A stretch of 64,000 bases of DNA from Pyropia yezoensis (GCA_009829735.1 CM020618.1:7194627-7258626), one strand, 5' to 3'; positions 52,973 to 64,000 are shown, counted from the first letter of the stretch. Numbers and translations are program-made. Notes: a model not told the origin generated them from the sequence alone.

Positions 52973-55420
52973 TCAGTGGGTAGACCCACTGCCCGAGGGA
53001 GGCCACTCACGCGTAAGCGCGTAGACCTCCGCGCTCCACCGGTCGGCACCGTCACGACGGTCGACCACCCGAGTTACCTCGGTGCATAGCTGGACGAGGG
53101 TGCTGCGGCCAGCCTCCACGTCCTCCAGAGCTTTCTGGAGGCGGTCCAGCACGCCACCGAAGCAACGCGCTGACCCAACCAGCGCAGCACCTGGGGGGAT
53201 ATCCCCCCAGCTAACAGAGAGACCCCCACGCATGGCGCGGGTAACAAGGGCGTCAACGCCCTCATACCAGAGACGGGGACCCCCGTCATGTAGGACAGGG
53301 GCGGGAGGTGACACTGGCGCAGCCAGAGGAGCCATAGGAGCCGACACGGCTACCACCGGAGCCGGTGGCACCTGATACGAGGCCCGGTAGGACCCTACCG
53401 AAGGGGCTCCACCGTAACCACGGCGGTACTCCGCCCGACGACGGGACACCTCACGCTCCCCACCCACAGAGCCCCACTCTCGGGGACGACGGCCAACCGC
53501 CGCCGGCATCGGGTTACCGAACCACGGAGCAAGGACCTGAAGAGGGTCATGGATAACCATGGGAATACCCAGGTCAGGAACGGCCTCGGTGGACGCCCAC
53601 CCATGGCAACTAGGCTCACCCGGCTGAGTACGCCGGACACGCAACGAGTGACGAGGCAAGGGGGAAGCCCCAGCCTGCGGGTCCCGGTACGGGGGAAGGG
53701 CCAACACCCCAGCCCAGTTCACGGCATCGTGAACAGCCAGCAGGGCTTCGAACTCCCGGGCCAACCCGGTCTTGGCAGCTATCAGATCCACGCCCAACTG
53801 GGCGATGTGCCGACGGACACCCGTCGGAAGATGAAACAGACGACCCTGCCGGCGGACGGACAGCAAGAAGGATGAAGCCTGCCCGAGGGTAACCTCAAGG
53901 GTGAAGGTACCCTGCAACGGGTGGACCGGCCGGGAGGCCAACACACTCCCGAAGTATCGGAGGCAGGAGCCGGTGTCAAACCGGAAAGCAGGGGCGGGTT
54001 CCCACCCCTCCTGCCATAGCGGCGGGCGCACGGGAGTGTATACCGGAGCACGACCGTTGCCGGTCTGCAACGCACACGTTATATCCGTGCGGAACGCATC
54101 GGCCATGACACCATGGTTACGTCGCCAACTCGACGCCGACTTCAACCCCGCCATGGGCGGGTAGGGAGCCGTCAACGACAGATACGGGGGTTCCCCCGGG
54201 TAGTAGTCAAAGTCGGGATACCGACCGGTACGGCTCACCGTCTCCCCAAACGCAACCGGCTCCGCCGCCGCCGCAATCCCCCGAGCACTAGCCGGGTAGT
54301 CAATCTCCCGCGGCAACGCGGGGGCAATCAAGTCGCAGACCCCGAAGTTGGGGTCGAGGTAGACCTCACCCCGTCCCACCCGGGTGCGCCAGAGCTGCGC
54401 ATGCCGGTCGTCCGGCTGACTCAGGATCCAATGGTGTTCCACCCGGACCGCGTTCGGCTGGTTGACCAGCCGCACCAACTCCCGCTCCCAGCACGGGTCC
54501 ACCTTGACGCGCCGGGAGGATTCTCCACGGGGATGCACCAGGTGGAAGTCCACCCGCATACGCCCATCGGACTCCATCGACTCTTGCACCGTGAGGCCTC
54601 GAACCCGAGCCACCAAGTCGGACACCGACATGGCGGGTTGACCCGCCGCCACGGCGACGCCGCCACCCAACGGGGCAACCCGGGCAGGACCAGAAAGAAT
54701 CGGGGGCGCCGGGGGACGCACCACCGGCAGAGGGGCCGACGTCGGAGATGGACGAGGCCGAGGAGGAAGAAGAAGGGCGGGCGCCCGCCCGGAGTAACTC
54801 CCGGTGTCAACCGCCATGGGAGAAGGAGCGTCTTGACCGCTCGACACCCGCGGCACCGCAGGTACGGCACCGGCGCCGGCACCACCCGTCGGCGTAGCCC
54901 CCGCCTCGGAAGGGGAAGGTACTTGGACAGCCTCCGGAGCCGGAGCCCCGGCCGTGCGGACACCCGCACCGTCTTGACCCGCCGCACCGGGTGTCGCACC
55001 GCCACCACCACCCGCGTCAACGTCGGGACCGCCTCGAGGAGTCACCGCCCGGACACCCGGACCACCTTGACCAGCCGGAGTCGGCTGCGGGTCGCGACCT
55101 CCGCCGCAGGGCGGACCATCTTGAGGTACCTGCGGTGAGCCGGCACCGGCACCAGGCCCCATCCGGGCAGCCGGCAGAGAGGGGGTAGAAGCCGCCACGC
55201 GCGGTTGACCGCCGGGTTGACCTCCGGCCGACGGCACCGTCGTGCCGCTGCACACGGACGACAGTCCTCCGGCCGACAGACGGACGGACACCGCAGGCCC
55301 GTCGTCGTCAGACGAGCTCACCCCGTAACGCGCGGCGTCGGGACCGACAGGCGCGTCGTCCTCCATCTCCTCCCCGATCAGGAGGTCTTCCTCCTCTTCA
55401 AGCACCTGGGGATAGGACAT
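52973..55420 (-). CDS. Intact antisense ORF of the A family, unknown function (815 aa)
   Basis: The ATG at 55420 gives 815 residues; the frame is open to 55531 but only with non-ATG codons. Residues 1-50 are acidic (LEEEEDLLIGEEMEDDA) and ~50-290 are Gly/Pro/Ala-rich and disordered. From ~290 a globular part follows with many aromatic residues (WERELVRLVNQPNAVRVEHH, RYPDFDYYPGEPPYLSLTAP, FRFDTGSCLRYFGSVLASRP). The C-terminus has a likely coiled helix (FGGVLDRLQKALEDVEAG). No signal peptide or membrane segment is evident, so an envelope role is not supported. It lies tail-to-tail with pol and must use its own promoter near the 3' LTR. A, B and D carry broken or partial versions. Antisense ORFs in this position are known in some plant Ty3 elements; relation to those is untested. 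Confidence 0.85.
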   Translation of the reverse strand: MSYPQVLEEEEDLLIGEEMEDDAPVGPDAARYGVSSSDDDGPAVSVRLSAGGLSSVCSGTTVPSAGGQPGGQPRVAASTPSLPAARMGPGAGAGSPQVPQDGPPCGGGRDPQPTPAGQGGPGVRAVTPRGGPDVDAGGGGGATPGAAGQDGAGVRTAGAPAPEAVQVPSPSEAGATPTGGAGAGAVPAVPRVSSGQDAPSPMAVDTGSYSGRAPALLLPPRPRPSPTSAPLPVVRPPAPPILSGPARVAPLGGGVAVAAGQPAMSVSDLVARVRGLTVQESMESDGRMRVDFHLVHPRGESSRRVKVDPCWERELVRLVNQPNAVRVEHHWILSQPDDRHAQLWRTRVGRGEVYLDPNFGVCDLIAPALPREIDYPASARGIAAAAEPVAFGETVSRTGRYPDFDYYPGEPPYLSLTAPYPPMAGLKSASSWRRNHGVMADAFRTDITCALQTGNGRAPVYTPVRPPLWQEGWEPAPAFRFDTGSCLRYFGSVLASRPVHPLQGTFTLEVTLGQASSFLLSVRRQGRLFHLPTGVRRHIAQLGVDLIAAKTGLAREFEALLAVHDAVNWAGVLALPPYRDPQAGASPLPRHSLRVRRTQPGEPSCHGWASTEAVPDLGIPMVIHDPLQVLAPWFGNPMPAAVGRRPREWGSVGGEREVSRRRAEYRRGYGGAPSVGSYRASYQVPPAPVVAVSAPMAPLAAPVSPPAPVLHDGGPRLWYEGVDALVTRAMRGGLSVSWGDIPPGAALVGSARCFGGVLDRLQKALEDVEAGRSTLVQLCTEVTRVVDRRDGADRWSAEVYALTREWPPSGSGSTH

Positions 55421-55991
55421 GATAACGGGTGCGGAGTCCCCCGCGCCCACAAGCCGTCGACGGCTACAACCCGGTACGGTGGGATAACCGGGACGAGCCA
55501 GGGAAGCGCGGACACCCGCGCTTATGACCACAAACGGCTACGAGAAGCGCCACAAACACGCGGGTCGACCCGCGCCCCACGGGGCTACGAACGCGCTCCA
55601 CCCAGGCACCTGGGCGGGACGGGGCCACCCCCACACACGGGGTAAGCAAAGGGGGGTTACCCCCCACCGACCCCACTCAACGCGGGCAGCCCCCGCCCCC
55701 CCCTCAATCGTCCACACGAGAGGGGCCCCCCTACCACCAGGCACCTGGTGGCGGATCCGCTTGCACCACCCCTCAGAGGGGGGTCGTGAACAAAAACCCG
55801 CATCGGGAAATTAACGGTCCGGAAAACGGATCGTGTGTGTACCACACAAAGGGGGGCACCCCCCTCGGACAACCTCGAAAAGGGGTGTCTGTCGCGACGG
55901 GGCGCAAAGCCCCACCCGACGGGTAAACAGTCACGCGACCCACTTACATTCGGTAACCCGAATGCAACTCGACCCGAGGACGGGCCGAATC
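55421..55991 (-). other. Leader region upstream of the antisense ORF, element C
   Basis: It corresponds to 10340-10910 in A, but the part 55600-55780 is clearly more diverged than the flanks, with G/C runs of different length. The hairpin CATTCGG-TAAC-CCGAATG (near 55948-55965) is conserved. An antisense promoter is expected here or in the LTR. Confidence 0.4.
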
Positions 55992-56004
55992 TAAGGGGGG
56001 GATA
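55992..56004 (+). other. Polypurine tract of element C
   Basis: TAAGGGGGGGATA, identical to that of A, directly before the 3' LTR. Confidence 0.85.
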
Positions 56005-56367
56005 TGTAGCAATATGGTTGTCCGTATTGTGACCCTAATATCAGGGGGGCTACTTCTAACCCTTAACTTTCAATTTGATAGTTCGTACTGGTCACGGTAT
56101 CTATAAGTTACGTATGACCAGAGGGACTTGCATCTTGGGGTGGAGGGTAGTTAGTAGTGTCTCCGAGGGTTTATAACGAGGGGGCCGGTGGCGAATCCAC
56201 CGCCGGCCAAGGCAGAACAACAAACCCCTCCCATTTGGGCTCCCATCTTGGTCCCGTGGCTTGCGCTCCAAGGACAGCAACCTTGGCCTCCCGGTGACGT
56301 TGGTGCCGATCCCCCTTGGTGAGTGTTCCCTGAGAGTGGACGTGCGACGGATTCCTATTGTGCTACA
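56005..56367 (+). repeat. 3' LTR of element C
   Basis: This is 363 bp, TGTAGCA to TGCTACA, closest to the 5' LTR of B (two differences seen). The next five bases, CTTCC, do not match CTCGC before B. Confidence 0.95.
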
Positions 56368-57598
56368 CTTCCACTTGTAGCCGTGGCGCGCGAACCCGCT
56401 TGGTTCGAATCCTGGCTTGTCTTATCGACGAAGGTCGTGGTAGAGTACCAGCAAGGACCCCGGCGTCGGTCATCGGGAGCCTGCGGCGACTGCTACTGCG
56501 CTGCGTTTTCTTCTTGGCTTCCGAAGCGTGAAAGCAGCTCGAGTACAGGGCGTTCAAGAGGGCTGTGCCGGATGCCTGGTTCGACTCCCTGCCGTGGGCG
56601 TGCTGCAAAACCTTTGGTGGCCCCGGTAGCGTGGCCCGGGAAGCCGCAACCGCCGCCGAGTCTTACTGGGCCGTGGTCGGGCGACGCGGCCAGCGTAACA
56701 TACCAATCATATTGTCAGTGTCACCAACTACGGTGGCCAGCACTACCACCCGTCTGCTACAGGCGCACGACCGTAGGCAGCTGCTGGTCGGTGGCGCAGC
56801 GCTGTTGAATGTACTGACCAGTGTGCAGCGCACCCTGTTTCACTACAAGATCAGTCGGGACTTGCGAGAACTGCGCTTCACCGTCCATGAGATTGTAGGC
56901 AACCTCGAGGGGGGTCAAAGAGCTCGTCGTCGCGGCGGCAGCGGCACCGATGCCACGCGGCATGTACATGCGCACACGCGCGAGCCTGTGAGTGTGCGGA
57001 CCAGCGGGTCAGGTACAATGGTAGGCCCCATTCAGATTTTCGATGACGACGAGGTAGCGGGGTTGTGTCTCTACCTCCAGAGTCAGCGTCGGCGCAAGCC
57101 TTCAATGTACGGGGCGTTGACCTTACACATGGTTCCACGGCGCACCCAGTGCGCGGTGGTACCGTCCCAGTGGCTGGTGTGCAGCCCGGGGCAGCAGACG
57201 GAGGAGGTTCGAGCACACCACGCGAACTGACAGACGTCGGTGACCTCTCGGAACTGTCAGGACGCCTGGCAAAGCGCAAAGCGATTGGCGTCTGCGCCTT
57301 GTTGACTTCGACGTCGTCATGGAAACCAGCCTCTTCCAGTCTTCTGGATGATGGGGAGGACACGGATGAAGGGACTGGATCGGTGGCCGAGCGGCGGCGC
57401 CGCGTACTGCGGCTGGTGACCGCCAAGGCCAGTTTGACAGCCTCCACAGTCGTCGATGAGATGTTTTGGAAGGATGGTGGTGATCGTGGTCCCCCAGGCC
57501 ACCCTGTCTCGGTCCAGGCACCCACGGCGCATCTGTACGCTCTCTATGGCCGGTCGCTCGCGATGGCGGCTACCCACACCGAGGCCGAACAAACAAGG
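56368..57598 (+). pseudogene. Broken gene of unknown family between elements C and E
   Basis: Protein-like sequence is found in two overlapping frames: about 56530-57230 (DAWFDSLPWACCKTFGG, RRQLLVGGAALLNVLTSVQR, IQIFDDDEVAGLCLYLQSQR) and 57065-57598 (ELTDVGDLSELSGRLAKRKA, AHLYALYGRSLAMAATHTEA). A frameshift near 57.1 kb links them. The left part is cut by the 3' LTR of C and the right part by the 5' LTR of E. The segment around DDDEVAGLCLYLQS resembles ESDVEAVCLLLLS in the broken gene at 35813-37618, so both may derive from one host gene family. I do not recognise it. Confidence 0.4.
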
Positions 57599-57960
57599 TG
57601 TAGCAATGTGGATGACCGTATTGTGACCCTAATATAGTGGGACTACTTCGAACCCTTAACTGTCAATTTGGAAGTCCGTATTGGTCACGGTATCTATAAG
57701 TTACGGTTGACCAGAGGGACATGCATCTTGGGGTAGAGGGTAGTTACTTCTGTCTGCGCAGGTCTATAACGAGGGGGCCGGCGGCGAATCCACCGCCGGC
57801 CGTGAGAGAATAACAAACTCCTCCAATTTGGGCTCCCATCTTGGTCCCGTGGCTTGCGCTCCAAGGACAGCAACCTTGGCCTCCCGGTGACGTTGATGCC
57901 GATCCCCCTTGGTGAGTGTTCCCTGAGAGTAGACGTGCAGCGGATACCTATTGTGCTACA
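57599..57960 (+). repeat. 5' LTR of element E
   Basis: This is 362 bp, with TGTAGCA and TGCTACA ends kept. The body is visibly more diverged than the other LTRs, yet the GGCCGGCGG/CCGCCGGCC hairpin is unchanged. Confidence 0.93.
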
Positions 57961-57961
57961 C

Positions 57962-57979
57962 TGGTGGAGCAGCAGGGGA
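57962..57979 (+). other. Primer-binding site of element E
   Basis: TGGTGGAGCAGCAGGGGA, identical to B, one base after the LTR. Confidence 0.8.
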
Positions 57980-58195
57980 CGGATTCCCGTCACTCTCGTG
58001 GTGACCCCATCTTCGGCCCTGGCACACGGACAGGGATCCGGTCCTTTTCTTGTACTCGTGGTGCTGCGATCCGGTTGATTGTGTTGAGTGGTTGCGTTTG
58101 ACTTCGATCTACTGTACTCTCCTCCCCCTCTCCCCCAACTCCCCCCTCGCTCTCTTATTCGTGGTGACGGTTACGTCGGTTGACTGATTAAGACT

Positions 58196-60365
58196 ATGTC
58201 TACCCAAGAGACGGGGAACGTTCAAGATGACGGATCGGCGTCAACGCCGACGCCGGAGCTGAACCCGGGACCGGGATCGGTAATCCGATCGACAGAATTG
58301 GGACGCCGATGCTGTCCAGTGCCGGATCGACGTTTGGTACGGCACGGACGGCTGGGGGCGGCGGACCGCCTCAATCAGCCTCTGCCGACCTCACTCCGCC
58401 GCCACCTTCACCAAGGGATTCCCTGATGGCATCATTGGCTCGCATCGAGGCCCGGTTCACCGGGCTCGACGCCCGTCAAGAGCGTACGAAGGACACAATG
58501 GCTCTGCTGATGTCAACACGCCACACGACGGGACCCCGTCGTGTTCCTCCCACACCAGTACGGTTCGAACCGGCCGGACTACTTTCGGAGTCCACCAGGG
58601 TCGACCCCGGTGTTGCTACTCCTGGACAACCCCCGGACACGGCGGGTTATGGATCCGACTCGTCAGCCGAGTTGGAACGTAGTCATACGGAGCGCTACGC
58701 TCGGAGCACCAGAGCGGGCTCCGCGGACATGGTCCGGCGGATACTTACGCCGGAACAGAGTCGGCGATGGAGGGAGGCGGTACCGTATCGCAGCACCCCC
58801 TCGACGACGGAAGCCAAGCAACTCAGGTACCCGAGGCGCCGCCGCCGGAAGTTTCAGCGTCACTGGTGCAAGCGATGACAGCGCAGGTTACTGCGAGCCT
58901 ACTGAAGCGGATGAAATCCGATGAGTTTGCTCATCAACTGGCCAAGCGACTGGATATTGAGGACGCGGACACGGAGATTTTCGACGAAGTCTTCAGGTCG
59001 GTACTGACTCCTGATCGTTATCGTTTGGAAGACCGATCCACTACCGTGTCGGAATCGATGCGAACTACCTCGCACCGAGCGATCCGCTCTATGCAGACCC
59101 TCATGAAGGGAGTCCCTATGTTCGGGGGCCCGAACGGACGCCCGTTGGCAGTCATTGGATTCCTGACTAGCTTCAAGGCAGCCGAAGACAAGACACTCGT
59201 TAACGAGGGGCTGGCTCTGGATATCCTCCCGCTCTTTGTTGATGAACGGGTACGAGGCATCCTCCGCCAGGCATCCCCGATGCCGGGAATGAGGGTCGCA
59301 GCCACCCCCATGGATTACCGTGGTATACTGAAGGTGCTGCTTAGCAGCTACCTCTGTGAGGACAAGTGCGACGACCACTATCGGGCCCTTCGCACCGCCA
59401 CCGCCCAGAGCTGGGAGGATGAGGAGATGTGCGGACGCCGAATCCAAGAGCTTGACTACGAGCTGGGAAAGCTCCTCGGCAAAGGGGAGCTACAGGCCAT
59501 CCTGTTCGCATGAACACCCAACTATGTGCGGATATCCGCACGGGGAGCCAACACGGCTCGAACGAACTTCAGTCGACTGATGCACATGTGAAAGTCCCTG
59601 GGGGACGCCTACCGGGTGCTACGCCCGGAATATGCCTTGGCCCCGAAGCCCAGGGGTGAGGGAGGCAAACCCAGTGCTACCCCGGTACCCAAGGCAAGAG
59701 ATGGAGGAACGTAAGGCCGCACCAGTACTCGTGGCGACCGAGTATGCCCCCACGGGTGAGGATGAACCTCTAGTCGACCAACAGAGCCACCTGTTGCTAC
59801 CGGCGACGCCGGTGATTGATGAGCAAGGTACGGTAGCGTACATCGCCCCTGCTGGGACCCAGTTCACGGTCGACGATGGAGCGGGTCGGCGCGTCCCGTA
59901 TGTGCGGACTATGCCCCGGTTACGGGTAACCCCCACCAACCTCTGCCGACATGGGCGGTGCGTACGGAGGCACCTCCGCGCATCGCTGTTAGAACCAACT
60001 GGCTGAGGGAGTCAATGCTCCGTTTGGCACCGGGACCCAAGGCCTACCAGGGGGCAGGCGCTCGGGCGCCCGAGACAGGCAGCCTGACCTATGGAGCCAA
60101 CCCGACGCGCACGCCCGGGACGGCCGGCACTTCCGGATGTATGTTGTGCGGAGACTCCCAACACTGGGTTTCCTCATGCCCGCTCATCCCGGAGGAGTCT
60201 CGATGGGCAGCGGCGCCGCGCAAGGCATCCATCGGGGGGTATCCCGCCAAAGCACCGGCACCAGTTAGGCAGCAAGCTTGAGGAGGAGTACTGGCAGTCA
60301 AGGAGGCACCTCCTCTCCCGGATATCCTGGAATAAAGTACCCGGCCGAGCACGGGAAACGAGTAA
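58196..60365 (+). pseudogene. gag: Gag of element E, multiply broken
   Basis: The ATG at 58196 is followed by matching sequence in three frames (58196-58426, 58309-58878, 58767-59513), then a TGA at 59511-59513 and further shifts. The capsid-like region and the zinc knuckle CMLCGDSQHWVSSC (near 60140) are still readable. The end, GGGAAACGAGTAA, is unchanged. Confidence 0.9.
60353..60359 (+). promoter_or_regulatory. Conserved GGGAAAC heptamer at the gag end, element E
   Basis: It is retained although the surrounding gag is decayed; the pol ATG of A and B is here ACG. Downstream, GCTAGGG-CAA-CCCTAGC forms a perfect 7-bp hairpin where A and B have imperfect versions. Confidence 0.55.
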
Positions 60366-60375
60366 GAGGGAGGAC

Positions 60376-63300
60376 GACACGGGGTCGCTAGGGCAACCCT
60401 AGCAAGCCACCCCGGACTGCCGCGGGGAAAGCCCCATGGAGAGCGCGGTTGGGCCGACGCCGCATCAATCCCCGGGTACACCTTCCGGCCCCGACGACAC
60501 GGCGTCAGGGGATTGATTGCCACCCTCCAAGGTTGGGAGGAGAGGACGGAAAGCCCCGTCACGTTGAACCAGACAAGGGCCCTGTCCAGGATGCCCGAGC
60601 TGCTCCGGACATCGGTGTAGGCCACGTACTGTTCACGTTGGAGAACTTCAAGATACCAGCCACACTCGGGGTTGACCCCCAGTCGACCCGAGCGTATTAC
60701 CCTGTACTGGATACAGGGGCTGGACCTTACCTGATCCGGAAGGATCCCCTCCCGGACAAGTGGCTCCCGCGAGTCAGAGTCGCTCGGGGACCCACGATCA
60801 AGGATGTGAATGGTCGTCTCACTCGTACGACCGCAGCGATGTCGCTGCGGGTCACCATCGGGGAACTCACCACGGAAGCCGACTTCCTGGTGTGTGAGAC
60901 TCTATATGTGCCCTGCATCCTGGGGTGCACCTTCATCAACGTTCACGTTGATGCAATCCGGCCGGGCCGGAGGCCCGTCGAGCTGCAAGAGGCCGACGGG
61001 ACGAAGAGAGGACAGACATCTATCGTCAGGGACCTGGCGCTACAAGGGAGCCACGTGAACGTGGCTGAGGTATACGCGGGCGTAGAACCGAAGACACTCC
61101 GGCTGGCCAAGCGGACTCGCTTTGAGCCGTTATCGGAGACAGTCCTCCCGGTTAACTGTGACTTCTCAGGCATCTGCAGAGTCCAGTCCAACCTACGAAC
61201 ATACAAGCGCCATGGGTTGACCATGGCCAACGGTATCGTAGACCTCCCAGCGGGGGGGTCATCACTGCTCGTGATGGCGAACTATCGCCGTAAGGCGGTC
61301 ACCCTTCCGAAAGGGACTATCCTCGGGATCGCCGAGCTCTACGAAGGGGACATCCTAACCCCTGACAAGGAAGGTCAAGTGGAACCACTTGAGGTACTGG
61401 CGGTCACCGAGACCACCGAGCTGAAGGAACCCGACGACGAGAATCCTAACCCATCAACAGCTCCGGCGGACATTCCGCCAAAGGACCAAGAAGCCTTGAA
61501 GGCACTGGCCGAGGCTGAACTCGACCATTTTCCCCCTTCGGTAGCCGAAGGCGTAAGACGGATGCTAAGAAAGCTTGACGTCATGTGGACCGGCGGGGCT
61601 CTGGGTACCATTGGACCGAAATAGGATCAAACCCCTCGGTTCTGCATCGATTATCGACGCCTGAACTTGGTTACCAAGAAGGACTCATACCCTTTACCAA
61701 GAATGGACGAGTGTATCGACTCCCTGGGGGAAGCCACAGTGTTTACCACTATCGACTGCAATGCCGGGTACTGGCAGATCCCAGTTGCAGAGGAGGATAT
61801 CCCCAAGACGGCATTCGTCTGTCACAGTGGAGTGTACGAGTTCCTCAGGATGCCCGTCGGATTGCCCAACGCTCCCGCCACTTTCCAGCGGGCCATCGAC
61901 ATTATACCGTCGGGAGTGAAGTGGCGTAACTGCCTGGTGTACCCGGACGATGTCATCGTCTTCTCACGTAACATGGATAACCATGTGCAACCTGTCGACG
62001 CGGTACTCACCCTCTTGCGTAACGCCGGGGTAACCCTGCGCCTCAAGAAGTGCGCCTTCCTTCAGCAGACCGTCGAGTATCTGGGTCACCAGATCACACC
62101 AGGGAAACTGGGAGTGCTCAAAGCTAATACCCGGGCACTCCGGGATGCGCGATACCCAACCACCCAGACACAGCTGAAAAGCTTCCTGGGGATGTGCAAC
62201 GTATACCGACGGTTCCTCAAGGACTTCGCTCGTATAGCCAAACCGTTAACGGTTCTGACGAGCAGCGCTTTGCCAAAGGTACTCTCACCTCCCTCGCCGA
62301 GCGCGGGAGAGGCATTCGAGATGCTCAAGCAAGCTCTGCTAGCCCCACCGGTGCTCGCGTTGCCGAATAGACGCGGGACCTTCGTCATCGACTTCGATGC
62401 CTGCGATATCCAAGTGGGGTGCACCCTGCCACAGGGAGAGACAATCATCGGTACCGATAATGCTATCCCGGACCTACATCCGGTGGGGTACTTCAGCCGG
62501 ACACTCAACCCGACTGAGCGCAACTATAGTGCCACCGAGCGCGAGTGCCTCGGAGTCATATGGGCAGTGCAACTGCTCCGACCATACCAGGAAGGATCCA
62601 GGTTCATCGTGAGGTCCGACCGCGAACCTTTACGATGGCTCCTCAACCTTGGTGACAAGGATTCCGACAGCCATAGACGGCTAGCCCGGTGGAGGCTGAA
62701 GATGGCCGAGCACGACTACCGGGCCGTATATAAAGCCGGCGCTACCCATCATCTGGGAGACGCGTTGTCGCGACTCCACACACCGAGCGGGGATACCCGG
62801 CAGGTGGACGAGGACATCCCGGATGTACCGGTTTGCATGGTGGGTAACGCCACCCAAGGTATGTTTGACCATACCATGGCACACCATGCGTGCCCATTAA
62901 CCCTCGCGGACTTCCGCGAAGCACAGGCCAATGACGATGATTGTAAACACCATCGCGCTAACCTCCTGGCCGGCACGGCCGGCATCTTCTCCGAGAATGA
63001 GGACGGACTCATATACCGGCGGGCCCCCGCCGATGGACGGCATCAGGTCGTGGTTCCCGTGTCCTTACGGCAAGCCGTCATGGAACGAGAACACGAGAAC
63101 CCCACAGCCGGACACCCGGGGGGTTCGCGCATGTTCGCAGCAATGCGGAGGTTCTTCTACTGTCCAGCCATGGCCGTCGACGTGATCGACCACGTGCGGG
63201 GATGCAACCAGAATGCAACCGGAATCGTATGAGTCTTCATAGGCGGGCGTCCGCCATGAGACTGCTTCCCCCCGGATGAGCCCAACGAGCAAGTCGGTGT

Positions 63301-64000
63301 CGACACACTCGGGCCACTTCCGGTAACGGAAGAAGGGAACAGGTACATCCTGGTCATGTCGGACCGCTTTACTAAGCTGTCACGAGCAGTAGCGATGCCG
63401 AACGACACGGCCTACACGATCATGAACGCAGTGGTTGACAACTGGATCAGTGCTTACGGAGTAATGAAGCAACTCCTCTCCAACAACGGAGCAAACCTTA
63501 CGTCAGCATTCTGCACGAAGGTCCTGGGTATGTTCGGTATCGAACCACGTCGGGCATCCGACTACCACCCGCAATCCAACGGGCAGGTGGAGCGGTTCAA
63601 CCGCACCATCGTCAAGATGCTCCAATGCTATGTGGCGGAACACACGAAGACGTGGGACAGGCTTCTGTCCGTATGGACCCTGGCATACAATGCCAGGCCC
63701 CAGAGGAGTACCAGCATTGCTATATTGGAATGGGTCATGCCAATGGGCGTTGGTAATCTGACGCTGCCACCGGGCAGATGCACTCGGGATGACATACCGA
63801 AGGGCCGACCGGCCGAACGGATCCACTTAGCTTGGTTGGCCAAGCTATCTTGGATCATACCTAAGCTCAAGGGTGCCCTTGACCGTACACAACTTCGATA
63901 CAAGAAGAACTTCGACGCCCGACTACGGATACGCGACGCAACCCTGGTAACAGGTGACTGGGTCTACAACAGGCACCAGAAGTTTCGAGGGAACAAGCTT
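60376..64000 (+). pseudogene. pol: Pol of element E, multiply broken, cut by the window end
   Basis: Protease DTGAG lies near 60711. The frame 60449-61624 stops where about 172 bp of the N-terminal RT region is deleted (after ACCATTGG near 61613, resuming at CCGAAATAGGATCAAAC). RT and RNase H continue at 61667-63232 with YPDD in place of YLDD (near 61940). The integrase catalytic region follows in other frames, with SNNG instead of SDNG (near 63480), which loses a catalytic Asp. The chromodomain would be beyond 64000. Confidence 0.9.

Larger units (their letters stand above)
48725..56367 (+). mobile_element. Element C: A-family copy, 5' end in the gap, 3' end complete
   Basis: It starts inside pol, at the position matching 42450 of B, and runs to a complete 3' LTR. 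Pol has several one-base indels between 49300 and 50340 and none after that. The antisense ORF is intact. In places C shares bases with A against B (for example the CATAGCGGCGGGCGCACGGG stretch near 54015), so C is not simply a second reading of B. Confidence 0.9.
57599..64000 (+). mobile_element. Element E: old, decayed A-family copy, runs off the window
   Basis: The 5' LTR, primer-binding site, gag and most of pol are present with many substitutions, stops, frameshifts and a deletion of about 172 bp in RT. It is clearly older than A, B and C. Five bases before the LTR are CAAGG; the right end is outside the window. Confidence 0.93.

Noticed and set aside
56380..56425. Possible tRNA 3' half with GGTTCGAATCC after the 3' LTR of C
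   Set aside because: The T stem has a mismatch and a wobble pair, no matching acceptor or anticodon arm is found, and the 5' half is absent.

Overview
The window is nuclear DNA of a GC-rich eukaryote and is dominated by LTR retrotransposons. Evidence for a eukaryote is Ty3/Gypsy elements with chromodomain-type pol C-termini, trinucleotide and minisatellite repeats, Ala/Gly/Pro-rich open frames and no operons. A high-GC alga, for example a bangialean red alga, would fit, but nothing here fixes the taxon.

Layout. (1) 784-11286: element A, a complete Ty3/Gypsy copy with 363-bp LTRs, a perfect 5-bp target-site duplication, gag, a pol with one nonsense codon, and a long antisense ORF between pol and the 3' LTR. 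(2) 11287-16698: flanking DNA without a convincing gene. (3) About 16699-25300: element D, a second, clearly different Ty3 family with the same gene order, badly decayed and lacking a recognisable 3' LTR. (4) 25302-39298: host-like DNA with a CGFS glutaredoxin/DUF547 gene on the minus strand, broken genes of unknown family near 25.3, 29.2 and 36-37 kb, and tandem repeats of 96 bp and 108 bp. (5) 39299-56367: elements B and C of the A family, separated by a 500-N assembly gap. B supplies intact gag and pol, C supplies the intact antisense ORF. (6) 56368-57598: a broken unknown gene caught between C and E. (7) 57599-64000: element E, a decayed copy of the A family running off the window.

How the parts work together. 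Gag gives the capsid and CCHC nucleocapsid. Pol gives protease, reverse transcriptase, RNase H, integrase and a chromodomain. The gag and pol frames differ by -1 in every copy, and each gag ends in an in-phase GGGAAAC heptamer next to an ATG for pol. The two families share the primer-binding site, this junction and a third gene on the opposite strand. I could not assign that antisense gene to a known family; it is intact in C, has the same layout in both families, and short blocks look alike between them. It is the most interesting content of the window.

Limits: all similarities were read by eye. Splice sites, host gene models and the left edge of element D are uncertain. Sequence within about 2 kb of the N gap contains a cluster of one-base indels that look like assembly errors.
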